64,000 nt of DNA from positions 49,118 to 113,117 of the forward strand of contig NZ_JBPKBI010000020.1 in assembly GCF_051388935.1 (NCBI RefSeq), written 5' to 3'. This stretch comes from Yinghuangia sp035454725. Lineage in GTDB: Bacteria; Actinomycetota; Actinomycetes; Streptomycetales; Streptomycetaceae. Of this stretch, positions 8,669-17,159 are shown in pieces. Position numbers and translations under genes: made by a program. Numbering within the stretch: position 1 is the stretch's first letter; each line of letters begins with the position of its first letter. The notes below the pieces were generated by a model. That model searched no databases. It had not been told where the DNA came from and saw only the letters and a program-made list of their open reading frames with translations.

Positions 8669-11348
8669 GTGCACCCGCCGCTGCCTCGGGCTCGTCGTCA
8701 CTGTCCGCCGTCCCGTGCCGCGCGGCGCCACAAAGGCCCTCCCAACGACGCAGCGCCGCGTCCGCCCCGTCGATCCAATCCACAGCCGGTCGGCAGTCCG
8801 CCGCTGCTTCCGTGCCGTCGATCCAGGTCGTCACCACCGGCACCCAGTATGTGTTGCCCCCTGAAGCGGCCGTTCGGGCGTCGAGTTCGGTCCGCGTACG
8901 ACGGGCCGACTCCCGGTCCCCTGTCCGCACGCTCACCAGGATCTCGGCAACATCGGCGAGATTGTGGCCTCCTCGGTAACCGATTCCGTCGGTCAGGCTC
9001 CGGGTGTCCGCGACCGCGATCCGTGCTGCCGTGGCGTCGCCCGCCATGGCCGCCGCCACTGCTTCCGCCGACCTCACTTTGACCAACTCGACCGGGTTCG
9101 GGACAAGGTCAAGCAACTCGCGGGCGCGAGTGGCTGCCAGTGAGACCGCCTCGGTATCGCCCGACCAGCACAATGTCTGTGCGAGATTCGCCAACGCCTT
9201 GGCTTCGGCGGCGGCCAATCCCGAATCCCTCGCCAAAGAGATCGCTGCTTCGTACGCCTCGACCGCCTCGGCAAACCGCGCATTGACCCGCCAGATGTGG
9301 CCGACCAGCCGCAGCCGCTCGCCCTCCTCGGCGTCGTCGCCGCCTCTCTGCGCCCGCAAGATGTCCATCGCCGACGAGAAGCGACCGTTCAAATAGTCGT
9401 AGTCACACAGCCAATACCGCGCCGCGGCGTCGAATTCGCCGCCCAGCAGCTCGCCATAGATGGCGGCGGCACGGTTGTAGTCGCCGGCATTCCGGAGCGC
9501 GTGAGCCAGATGCAGACGGACCAGCCGCCCGGCCAACCCGGCCGAGGCCACATCGATGGCGTCGAGAACGGCAACCGCTTCGGGCGCTCGGCCGGTACGC
9601 CGCAACCGGATGCCCTCGATGGCGCCCTGCACCGCGCGCAATTCGCTGCCGGACGGCTCACGTGGCGCCTCGTCACTGTTGTCGACACCGATTGCCATCC
9701 ACTGCCCGGCCTCGACCAGGCGTTGCGCGGCGCGCACCATCCAGTCGTCGAAGACACCGCATGTGGCAGACAGCCGCAGCCCCGATTCAAGAGCCTGAGC
9801 GACGGCCGCGCGGCCGACGGACATGTCCGTGCGACTGCCCAGCCAACTCAGCAGCCGCTCTGCGACATCTCTGCGATCTTGATCCGACCAGCCGTCCGGC
9901 AGTCCCCGGTCCGCCTCGCGGACCGCGTGGCGCAAGGCGGCGTGCAGGGCGTAAGGCCGTTGGTAGGTGTCGTCGTGGGTGAGGAACGGCCGACGCAGGA
10001 AGCGCGCGACACGGCCGTCGGAAAGCATCGGCTGCCCGGCACGCAGCAGTGCGGCGTCGAACCTGTCGACCAAGGCCGCCGTACGGACCAAGTCGCGTTC
10101 CGCTTGGGAGAGATCCCGTAGCGACCGTGTCGCAACCGCGGTGAACGAGCCGCCGAAATGGTCCACGGTGGGTTCCGTGCCCCGCGCGAGCAGTTCCACG
10201 AAATGTGAGACCGAGAGGTCCAGGTAAAGCGGCAGCCCGCGGCCGCCGGAGACGATGCGCTCACGAACCGTGCTGGGCATCGCGGGTTCACCGTTGCGTA
10301 CCAGCGCTTCGCGCAGGAAATGGTCGGCGTCGGAGTCCGAGAGATAGCCGACCAGATGCTGGCGCGGCTCGTCGTTCTCGTTGCCGAAATGCAGACCAGG
10401 CCAGAAGTGCGGGCCGGCGAAGTCCATTTCGCCGTTCGCGTCGCCATCAGCCCAGTCGAGTCGGTTGCGCCCGGTGATCACGAACAGGACATTCGGCATC
10501 AAGTAGACAGATCGTTGAACGAAGCGCTCCGCCGTCCGATCCGCGCGCCCTCCGAGCGCCTCGAACGTGTCCAGAAAGACGCATACGTGCGGTCGCGGGC
10601 TGCTTCGGCTGATCCGGTCCAAATCCCAGGCCAACAGGTAGGGAAAGTACGACAGGGTGTCGTAGTCCGCTTCGGCTTCGACGAGTTCGGCGAACAACTC
10701 GCAATCGGCGAGGAGTCGGCCCTCCCGAACGCGATCACGGATCGCCCGGTACACGCCGAAGGCGGCGCGCTGAGCAAGACCGGTGAGTCCTCCGAGGGCT
10801 CCCGGCAGAACCTCCCCGACGTTCGCGGCGATCTGCTCCCCCAGATTGGCGCCGCGAGAGGCGCGACGCATGCCTGGGGAGGAGTCCAGAAACTCCTGCA
10901 AGGGCTCGCCGGGATGCGCCCGTGCCCAATATGACGTCAGCGCCAGGTCGAACGCACTCCAGCGGTTGCCCAGTTGACCCAACCCGGCGCGCAGCCGCAA
11001 CACGAGGCTTTCGATGTCTGCGGCACCCTCCTCCGAAACGTCGACGCGTACGGACACCGCGTCAGTCCGCCCGTCCGCTTCCGCGTCGGCGTGAAACACT
11101 CGCTCCAGTTCATGGGAGAGCGTCGTTTTCCCGATGCCGCCGACCCCGTAGAAGGCAAGGACATTTCGGCGCCCTTGCGCCCGGTCGGCGACGGGGGAGA
11201 TCTCCGCCGTGTCAAGCCGCCGGTGCAGTTCGGTAAGCGATCTGCGGAACGCGGCGACCTCGTTCACCCGGTCCGTGAACACTTGCTGGGCGGCGACGTT
11301 GGAGGACACACCGCTCATGAACGCGGCGCGTAAGTTCAACCGTGCCAT
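8661..11348 (-). CDS. STAND-type NTPase with C-terminal TPR-like repeats (895 aa)
   Basis: The ATG at 11348 is preceded by a strong GAGGGGGT ribosome site, and the protein starts MARLNLRAAFMSG. A short leader ending in a conserved-looking FTDRVNEVAAF is followed by a Walker A loop (GVGGIGKTTL, residues ~66-75) and a probable Walker B (HVCVFLDTFEAL). Next come a winged-helix-like region and, over the last ~350 residues, helical repeats of TPR type (AALNAGDYNRAA-like units, ARFAEAVEAYEAAISLA). This is the layout of signal-transduction ATPases, which include regulators and several anti-phage sensors; no effector domain is fused. It is co-transcribed with the Gfo/Idh gene and diverges from the 11567-12563 gene. 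The defence role is only a possibility. Confidence 0.8.
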   Translation of the reverse strand: MARLNLRAAFMSGVSSNVAAQQVFTDRVNEVAAFRRSLTELHRRLDTAEISPVADRAQGRRNVLAFYGVGGIGKTTLSHELERVFHADAEADGRTDAVSVRVDVSEEGAADIESLVLRLRAGLGQLGNRWSAFDLALTSYWARAHPGEPLQEFLDSSPGMRRASRGANLGEQIAANVGEVLPGALGGLTGLAQRAAFGVYRAIRDRVREGRLLADCELFAELVEAEADYDTLSYFPYLLAWDLDRISRSSPRPHVCVFLDTFEALGGRADRTAERFVQRSVYLMPNVLFVITGRNRLDWADGDANGEMDFAGPHFWPGLHFGNENDEPRQHLVGYLSDSDADHFLREALVRNGEPAMPSTVRERIVSGGRGLPLYLDLSVSHFVELLARGTEPTVDHFGGSFTAVATRSLRDLSQAERDLVRTAALVDRFDAALLRAGQPMLSDGRVARFLRRPFLTHDDTYQRPYALHAALRHAVREADRGLPDGWSDQDRRDVAERLLSWLGSRTDMSVGRAAVAQALESGLRLSATCGVFDDWMVRAAQRLVEAGQWMAIGVDNSDEAPREPSGSELRAVQGAIEGIRLRRTGRAPEAVAVLDAIDVASAGLAGRLVRLHLAHALRNAGDYNRAAAIYGELLGGEFDAAARYWLCDYDYLNGRFSSAMDILRAQRGGDDAEEGERLRLVGHIWRVNARFAEAVEAYEAAISLARDSGLAAAEAKALANLAQTLCWSGDTEAVSLAATRARELLDLVPNPVELVKVRSAEAVAAAMAGDATAARIAVADTRSLTDGIGYRGGHNLADVAEILVSVRTGDRESARRTRTELDARTAASGGNTYWVPVVTTWIDGTEAAADCRPAVDWIDGADAALRRWEGLCGAARHGTADSDDEPEAAAGAHG

Positions 11349-11566
11349 CGGACCCCCTCGTAGACGCTGCGGCCAACTCGACCGTAGCGTGGATCGGACG
11401 TGAGTACACCGGGACTCCGGCTCTTCGGCTGGTGCGCCGACAATCCGACCGTCAGAACCGGCCGGTCGGCTGTCTCTTGTCGGATCTCGCTCCGAGAGCC
11501 TATGCGGAACGACATCAACTACCCCGGCCGGGCGGGGACTTCTTCCTCTTGCCGGAGCTCCAGGGG

Positions 11567-11810
11567 ATGAGCCGACGTCGGCGATCGATGTCATCGGCGG
11601 TTACGGTCGGGCGCGGGCCGCCGGAGGCTCTCGGGGAGTTCCGGCGAAACGCACTCTGCGGGAGGGGGACGCGGCTGCGACGTCGGACCAGCCGATCGCG
11701 GCGACGATCCTCAACCTGGTGGGAGGGTCGTTCGTCTCCGCGTCGGTTGTGACGCTCATCCTCGGCGCGATGACCGCGAGGAGGCGAGCGCGCAGGTCGA
11801 CAGCGCGGTT
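11567..11810 (+). other. Out-of-frame 5' part of the following gene, with a membrane segment
   Basis: A start-like ATG at 11567 with GGAG upstream opens a basic leader (MSRRRRSMSS). Coding character then moves to a second frame at about 11650, giving AATILNLVGGSFVSASVVTL, a clear membrane helix. It moves again at about 11785 into the frame of the 11811 gene. Both changes have the same sign and lie near G-rich runs, so either two single-base sequencing losses or genuine gene decay explains them. The promoter region of the divergent NTPase gene also lies between 11349 and 11567. Confidence 0.5.
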
Positions 11811-12563
11811 TTGCGCGGGTTGCAAGACGTGCTGACGCCGATTCGGGATCCGTTGTACGGCAGCGCGCTCGCGGCGTATCGGTATGACTGTCACTTGTTG
11901 TGCCCGCCTGCGGGCGATCCCGAGCCGGACTACTTGTACCAGTGCATTCGAATTTCGTACCGGGTCGAGGAACTGCCCGCCGTGTTGCGGGTCGTGTGTG
12001 CGGCGTCGCGTGACGATCGGGCGCTGGAGGGGTTGGAGGCCGAGGACTACGTCCTGCGGTGGATGGTCGATGACAACCTCGATGTGGCGGATCACCGGAT
12101 CTTCTCTTTCGGCGGGATCCGGATCGACGGCGTCGAAATCGCTGCGGGCAACGTGGAGTTCCAACCGATCGCGGGAGGGCGGGCGAGGATCGAGCGCTTC
12201 CCGGTTCCTCGCGGGCTGCGCGGCACGGTCGGCCACAAGCTGGAATTCTCTTTCATCGCGCGGAAGTACATCGGGAACGACAGGCGTATCCGGATCCAGG
12301 CGCAGTTGTTCCGGCACGTGACCGATGCGGAGTACCGGCTCACGGTCGATCCGGCGCTGCGGTTGTCCCGGTTGTACGTGAGCGCGTCGGAGGTCAGTGC
12401 GCTCGGGGTCGCGCAGGGGGCGAGTGTACGGGCGCTGTACCCGGAGCCGTTCGACCGCTTCGCAGCCATCGCGCAGTTGCCGTTCCCGTTGCAGCCCGGA
12501 AGTACGATCGCGTTTCAGTTGGACCGCGACACCATCCCGGCGCAGGCGACCGCGACGCCGTAG
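11811..12563 (+). CDS. Uncharacterised protein, probably membrane-anchored and frameshifted at its 5' end
   Basis: A 250-codon frame beginning at a TTG reads MRGLQDVLTPIRDPLYGSAL and continues to TAG at 12561-12563. It is rich in beta-forming segments (EDYVLRWMVDDNLDVADHRI, FSFGGIRIDGVEI) and has no motif I recognise. The true start probably lies upstream in other frames, at 11567, which would add a transmembrane helix and give a protein of ~330 residues with an N-terminal anchor and a soluble beta-rich domain. It diverges from the STAND NTPase gene, which makes functional pairing possible but unproven. Confidence 0.6.
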   Translation: MRGLQDVLTPIRDPLYGSALAAYRYDCHLLCPPAGDPEPDYLYQCIRISYRVEELPAVLRVVCAASRDDRALEGLEAEDYVLRWMVDDNLDVADHRIFSFGGIRIDGVEIAAGNVEFQPIAGGRARIERFPVPRGLRGTVGHKLEFSFIARKYIGNDRRIRIQAQLFRHVTDAEYRLTVDPALRLSRLYVSASEVSALGVAQGASVRALYPEPFDRFAAIAQLPFPLQPGSTIAFQLDRDTIPAQATATP

Positions 12564-12762
12564 CGAGGGTGGACGCGCGGTACACAGTCCGGCGGCTGTC
12601 GGGGGCAATGAGGGAATTCAAGCCAACGAGTTCGGACGATCGGGTGTGCGAGGGCGGCGGAGGGACGTACGCTTGCCACAGATCGGGCACCCTTCGTGTT
12701 CATGTGCTTGCTTGGCGTGAACATGGTTGCTCGGCTTGGGGCTTGGTTCGGGACGTGGGGCG

Positions 12763-13659
12763 GTGGTACGAGTGGCGGAAATCGTACGGCGGGATGGTGG
12801 GGATGAGGAACGCTCGGCCTTGTTGCTGCCGGAAGACACCGACGGCGCACAGGAGTTGTTCCGGACGCTGGGCAGGCAGGTCAGGATCCTGAGGGAGCGG
12901 GCCGGGCTGTCGCGGAAGGAGCTGGGGCAGAGGCTGGGGTACAGCGAGGAGACGATCTCGTCGCTGGAGCGAGGGCGCAGGACGCCGCAGCCGGAATTCC
13001 TCGAAGCGGTGGACGAGGTGCTGGACGCGGGCGGGTTGTTGGCCACGGCCGGCGAGGATGTGAAGCGGGCGAAAACCAAGGCGCGGGTGAAGCATCCGGC
13101 GTGGTTCCGCGACTACGCGCGACTTGAAAGCGAGGCGGTTGAACTCCACTTCTACGCCACGCTGACCATTCCCGGGCTGTTTCAGACCGAGGGCTACGCA
13201 CGAGCGATCTTCACGGCCCACCAGCCGCTCCTGGACGAAGCAGCGATCGAGGAACGGATCGCCTCACGGCTGGGCCGACAGGAGATCTTTGAACGTTGGC
13301 CTCCCCCGATGGTGAGCCTGGTCATCGAGGAAACCGTCTTGCGACGCTGCATCGGTGGCCGGGCGGTTCAGCAAGAGCAGCTTCAGCACCTCCTGCAGCT
13401 CGGCCGTATGCGGAACATTAACGTGCAGGTCCTGCCGCTGGATTGCCAAGGACATGCGGGGATGGAAGGCCCGTTCATCCTGCTCACCCCGAAGGGCCGC
13501 CCACCCGTCGGCTACATGGAAGTACAGGACGAGAGCAGGCTGGTGACCGACCAGGAGGAAGTTCGTATCCTGGCAGCGCGTTTCGGGACCATCCGTGCGC
13601 AGGCCCTCACTCCCGTCGAGTCTTTGACGCTGATCGAGAAGGTGTTGAGAGAACTATGA
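12763..13659 (+). CDS. XRE-family HTH regulator (Scr1-type)
   Basis: A 298-residue protein. An HTH_3-type domain sits at residues ~30-90 (GLSRKELGQRLGYSEETISS), and a DUF5753 ligand-like domain follows (YATLTIPGLFQTEGYARAIF; HAGMEGPFILL). This is the standard two-domain plan of the Streptomyces Scr1/AbaA-orf family. The start is set at GTG 12763; GTG 12772 is an alternative. Its stop overlaps the ATG of the DUF397 gene (ATGA), as is usual for this pair. Family members control development or antibiotic production together with the DUF397 partner and are proposed to behave like toxin-antitoxin modules. Confidence 0.9.
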   Translation: MVRVAEIVRRDGGDEERSALLLPEDTDGAQELFRTLGRQVRILRERAGLSRKELGQRLGYSEETISSLERGRRTPQPEFLEAVDEVLDAGGLLATAGEDVKRAKTKARVKHPAWFRDYARLESEAVELHFYATLTIPGLFQTEGYARAIFTAHQPLLDEAAIEERIASRLGRQEIFERWPPPMVSLVIEETVLRRCIGGRAVQQEQLQHLLQLGRMRNINVQVLPLDCQGHAGMEGPFILLTPKGRPPVGYMEVQDESRLVTDQEEVRILAARFGTIRAQALTPVESLTLIEKVLREL

Positions 13660-13856
13660 GCACCGAACGGCTGACCACCCGAGCGGTCAACCTTGACTGG
13701 CGCAAGAGCAGCTACAGCGGCGGAAACGGAGGCGAGTGCGTAGAGGTCGCACCCGCTCCTGCGGCCGTGTTCATCCGAGACTCCAAGAACCCGAGCGGGA
13801 CTCGGTTGAACGTGACGACGAGCGTGTGGAGCACGTTCGTGCAACAGACGAAGTAG
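13656..13856 (+). CDS. DUF397 domain protein
   Basis: 66 residues with the family signature WRKSSYSGGNGGECVEVA and IRDSKNP. The ATG at 13656 overlaps the stop of the HTH gene, so the pair is translationally coupled. DUF397 proteins are small, abundant in Streptomyces and nearly always adjacent to an Scr1-type HTH regulator, which they are thought to bind. A perfect palindrome 16 bases after the stop probably ends the operon. Confidence 0.93.
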   Translation: MSTERLTTRAVNLDWRKSSYSGGNGGECVEVAPAPAAVFIRDSKNPSGTRLNVTTSVWSTFVQQTK

Positions 13857-13872
13857 ATATGCACGTCTCGTG

Positions 13873-13898
13873 CGCCCGGCCGCGATCGCGGCCGGGCG
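13873..13898. terminator. Perfect 26-base palindromic terminator
   Basis: CGCCCGGCCGCGA is followed directly by its exact reverse complement. It lies just after the DUF397 stop and before the minus-strand methyltransferase remnant, so it could act in both directions. Confidence 0.7.
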
Positions 13899-13919
13899 TA
13901 CAGACATGTACGGAGATCT

Positions 13920-14222
13920 TCAGCTCGCTTCCAGCCGCTCAGGATGGCGCGACCCCTGCCCAGGCGGCGGGCTGAGCGTGGATGTGTAGTTCACACCGTC
14001 GACCAGCGGGCTATCGAGACTCAGGCCAGCAGCTGCCATCCGGTCGTACTCGGCAAGGATCAGTTCCTTGGTTTGATGCGCGCCACAAATATTCTCTTCT
14101 TGGCGCTTGATGATTGAGAATTTAACTAAAACGTAACTGACTTCGTCTCGCGACAGCCCGTAAAGATGGAAGAGAAGCGTATCCAGTTCAACGCGTATCT
14201 GCGACCGCCGAGAATCATCCCA
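13920..14222 (-). pseudogene. C-terminal remnant of a large DNA methyltransferase
   Basis: Minus-strand translation between a TGA at 14225-14223 and a TGA at 13922-13920 gives about 100 residues without a start codon. It reads RVELDTLLFHLYGLSRDEV, then YVLVKFSIIKRQEEN, then HQTKELILAEYDRMAAAG and finally TLSPPPGQGSRHP. The order 'ELDxxxxHLYGLxRDE ... F.I.KR.E ... TK.LILE.YD.M' is what I know from the C-termini of large N6-adenine methylases of the Eco57I/PglX kind in restriction and BREX-type systems. Everything upstream, including the SAM-binding and NPPY motifs, is gone. The fragment has lower GC than its surroundings, which fits a decayed, horizontally acquired defence gene. Confidence 0.7.
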
Positions 14223-14307
14223 TCAAGAGGGGGTTCCCGAGCAGCCGAAATCCTCGGAAAAAGATCGCAAATCATGAGATGTGTAAGTGAGCTCCAGACG
14301 GGACTGC

Positions 14308-14832
14308 TCACGTGAGCGCGGCTCGCGCCCGGTGTCTGCGGACGGCGTCGCGGTTGGCGCAGCGCTGGGAGCAGTAGCGCTGTCGTCCGGTGCGCGAGGT
14401 GTCGGCGAAAGCGGTGTCGCATTCAGTCGTCTCGCAGCGCCGCAGCCGATGCATGCCCCGACCCGCCAGATGCAATGCGGTACCGACCGCGAAAAGCGTG
14501 AACAGCACGGAGCCGAGCGGCTGTTCCGCATCCCGGTAGTGCAGATGCCAGCCGGTACCGGGGTGAGAGGTCAGCCGCGGATAGGCGGCGGCCTCGGCCA
14601 GCATCCGGTTCAGCAGGTCGGCGCGCTCCTGGTCCCCGGCGGCGTCGACAACCCTCTCCCAGGCGTCGATTGCCGCCTGGGCGCGGCGGAAATCGTCCGC
14701 TGTCACCGGGCACTCCAGCACGAGCCCCGCAGCGCGGCAGCGGTCTGCCAGCTCATCCAAGCTCTCAGGTCGGCGGTTGGCCAGATCCGCGGCCAGGTTC
14801 ACCGCATCCTCGCCGTAAGGGTTGAGAAGCAT
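14308..14832 (-). CDS. CGNR zinc-finger (ABATE-domain) putative regulator
   Basis: 174 residues: an N-terminal helical ABATE-type domain (NPYGEDAVNLAADLANRRPE) and a C-terminal CGNR-type zinc finger (CETTECDTAFADTSRTGRQR followed by YCSQRCANR). The four Cys of the finger are all present. The start chosen is ATG 14832 (MLLNPYG); it diverges from the MFS gene with only 26 bases between start codons. This arrangement suggests it is the repressor or activator of the transporter. CGNR proteins are generally viewed as transcriptional regulators, though few have been studied. Confidence 0.88.
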   Translation of the reverse strand: MLLNPYGEDAVNLAADLANRRPESLDELADRCRAAGLVLECPVTADDFRRAQAAIDAWERVVDAAGDQERADLLNRMLAEAAAYPRLTSHPGTGWHLHYRDAEQPLGSVLFTLFAVGTALHLAGRGMHRLRRCETTECDTAFADTSRTGRQRYCSQRCANRDAVRRHRARAALT

Positions 14833-14858
14833 AAGACCATTACAACAGTGTGGTCGAC
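14833..14858. promoter_or_regulatory. Compact divergent promoter/operator between CGNR and MFS genes
   Basis: Only 26 bases separate two divergent start codons, and neither has a recognisable ribosome site, so both transcripts are probably leaderless or nearly so. The core GACCATTACAACAGTGTGGTC carries 5-base inverted arms (GACCA/TGGTC) that could be an operator; the arms are short, so this is tentative. Confidence 0.4.
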
Positions 14859-16103
14859 ATGACACAACAGACCGCCGGACACGCCGGATCCCGGGCCCGC
14901 GACCCGTGGCGCCATCGCTGGATCGTGCTGGGCATTGCCACCTTCACCCAGGCCGCATCCGGCTTCTTCGTAGGCGGCATCGGAGCGCTCGGCGTCCACC
15001 TTCAGAGCGCCCTGGACCTGAGCACGGCGCAGCTGGGTCTGCTGGTCTCGGCGGCCCAGCTCGTGCCATTGGCCGGGCTGCTGGTGGCCGGCGAGCTACT
15101 GGACCGCTACGGCGAGCGCTGGGTGGTCGGGATCGGGGCCGGCGTAGTCGGGCTGGCTCTGGGCGCGGGGAGCCTGGCCCCGGGATACACGGCCCTGCTG
15201 GTCGCCATGTTGGTGGTCGGCATGGGATACAGCACCGTGCAGCCAGGTGGGAGCAAGTCGGTGGCATCCTGGTTCGGCGCGTCACAGCGCGGCCTCGCCA
15301 TGGGAATCCGGCAGGCCGGGTTGCCACTGGGGGCGGCGCTCGCCTCAGCCGTACTCCCCCTCGTGGCTGAGGAGTTCGGCTGGCGGGCGACGCTGCTGAC
15401 CGGTGGCTTCGTCGCGCTGCTCGGAGCCGGCCTCTTCATGGGCTGCTACCGTCCGCCACCCATACCGCCCGCCCCGCAGAACAATGAACCGTCGGACCCG
15501 CTCACGGCGCAGCTCCGCGCCCGGCTGCGCATGCTCCGTGAACCGTCCACCGTGAAAATCATGCTGTCGGGAACCAGTTTGATCTCGGTGCAGTACGGCG
15601 TGGGCATCCTGACAGTGCTCCACCTCCACCAGGCGTCATCGGTCGGCGCCGGGAAGGCGGCCCTGGTCCTGGTGGCTTCCCAGGGGGCGGGCGTTGCGGG
15701 CCGGATCTGCCTGGCTGCATGGAGCGACCGGAACAGGTCCGGGCGCTATGCCATCGTGCTGGTCTGCATGGTCGCCGTGATCGCCGGGCTGGCAGTGCTG
15801 ATGACACCGGCCGGGAGGGCACCGGTCGTCGCTTCCGGCGTCTTCGTCTGGCTCGGCTTTTTCGGCTTCGGCTGGTACGGCCCGTGGGTCGCCTACGTCA
15901 CCGAAGCGGCCCCACCGGGCAAGACCGGCTTCGCCCTGGGGCTGGCCATGTCCGTCAACCAGATCGCCATCGTCACCATTCCGCCCATGCTCGGCCTGCT
16001 CGTCGACCTCACCGACAGCTTCACCCCGGCCTGGGCACTGCTGTCCCTGCTGACCGTCGTCGCCCTGGCGGTTACGGCCAAGGCAGAACTCCGCATCCGC
16101 TGA
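14859..16103 (+). CDS. MFS transporter
   Basis: 414 residues with about 12 hydrophobic helices. The cytoplasmic loop between helices 2 and 3 carries the MFS signature in the form GELLDRYGERWVVGIG. The start is ATG 14859 (MTQQTAGHAG); a GTG three codons upstream is also possible. Composition and length fit cyanate- or sugar-type MFS importers and exporters of the NarK/CynX-like kind, but the substrate is not evident. The divergent CGNR gene is the probable regulator. Confidence 0.88.
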   Translation: MTQQTAGHAGSRARDPWRHRWIVLGIATFTQAASGFFVGGIGALGVHLQSALDLSTAQLGLLVSAAQLVPLAGLLVAGELLDRYGERWVVGIGAGVVGLALGAGSLAPGYTALLVAMLVVGMGYSTVQPGGSKSVASWFGASQRGLAMGIRQAGLPLGAALASAVLPLVAEEFGWRATLLTGGFVALLGAGLFMGCYRPPPIPPAPQNNEPSDPLTAQLRARLRMLREPSTVKIMLSGTSLISVQYGVGILTVLHLHQASSVGAGKAALVLVASQGAGVAGRICLAAWSDRNRSGRYAIVLVCMVAVIAGLAVLMTPAGRAPVVASGVFVWLGFFGFGWYGPWVAYVTEAAPPGKTGFALGLAMSVNQIAIVTIPPMLGLLVDLTDSFTPAWALLSLLTVVALAVTAKAELRIR

Positions 16104-16313
16104 CGCGTCGGGGACCATTGACCTGTCACCTCACGCTCAGCCCCGAGGCGCGGGACGACTGCTTCGCCCGCTTCGAGCCCCGGGCTCCGGCTTCCGGCTC
16201 CCAGTCGGCCTGCGCCGGATCGGCACTTTGCTCGTCCGTGTTTCGTTGCACCGGATACGCCTGGGCGGTGACGCGCGGGGTCGGCGGCGCGGGAACCGTG
16301 AGAGGACATCGAC

Positions 16314-16763
16314 GTGTGGGACAAGTTCAAGCAGACCGTGGAGCAGATGCAGGCACAGCTGACCGCGAAGAAGAACGTGCTGAACAGTGCCGCGTTCCGG
16401 GACGCGAGCATGGCCATGTGCGCGCTGGTCGCGGCTGCCGACGGCACCGTCGACCCGTCGGAGACCCGGAGGGTCGCGGAGCTCATCGCCGACAACGAGG
16501 CCCTGCGCGACCTCGACAAGAACGACCTGCAGCGCCGCTTCCACGACTACATCGACGTGCTGCGGACCGGGGGGCATGTCGGGAAGGCGACCGTCCTGAG
16601 CGACATCGCCAAGGTGCGAGGCAACGAGGACGAGGCACGCGCAGTTGTCCGGATCGGCGTGGTCATCGGCGGCGCGGACGGCCGATTCGACCCGACGGAA
16701 CGTACGGCCGTCCGCGAGGTGTGCAGGATGCTGGGCCTTGCCCGCGCCGACTTCGGCCTTTGA
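16314..16763 (+). CDS. TerB-family tellurite-resistance-like protein
   Basis: 149 residues; GTG start at 16314 with GAGGA eight bases upstream. The sequence has the two helical acidic repeats of TerB (MCALVAAADGTVDPSETRRV and GVVIGGADGRFDPTERTAV), each with an Asp-rich metal-binding loop. TerB proteins work with TerC/TerD-type proteins at the membrane in metal or stress responses. No other ter gene is adjacent, so this is a stand-alone copy. Confidence 0.9.
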   Translation: MWDKFKQTVEQMQAQLTAKKNVLNSAAFRDASMAMCALVAAADGTVDPSETRRVAELIADNEALRDLDKNDLQRRFHDYIDVLRTGGHVGKATVLSDIAKVRGNEDEARAVVRIGVVIGGADGRFDPTERTAVREVCRMLGLARADFGL

Positions 16764-17159
16764 GTGACCGTCGGAACGTAGCCCGGTCAAGCAAAGTCAA
16801 CCTGAACCAACCAGGGCGTTCTTGGCCTGACGAGCAGGGACAGTGACGTGGAGCGGAGCGCCCAGCCCGTTTTTGCCGCTCACCGGCTGAACCGATTGCC
16901 CGGCGCACATGCGGGTACGGTCGGGGCCGCGATGTCCGGGCCGTTCTCACTCCTCCGGGGCGGGAGCACCCGTGGCGAAGCCGTCACGGGCGACTTCGGC
17001 AAGCTGACGACTCAGCTCATCGGCCTTGCGCGTTTCTTCCTCGAAGGCGGACAGGGCACGGAACGCGGAACCCGGGGGTAGTTGCCTTTTGACGGTGCGG
17101 CGCGGGAGTGGGCGCGGTTTTCGGATATCGCGGCGACGTAGGGTCGTAGGGTGCGGCCC
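16764..17159. other. Intergenic region, possible coding remnant on minus strand
   Basis: No complete gene. On the minus strand, 16947-17066 reads as a helical, charged peptide (FRALSAFEEETRKADELSRQ) ending in a stop but without a nearby start, which may be the end of a lost gene. The rest should hold the promoter of the ATP-grasp gene. Confidence 0.35.
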
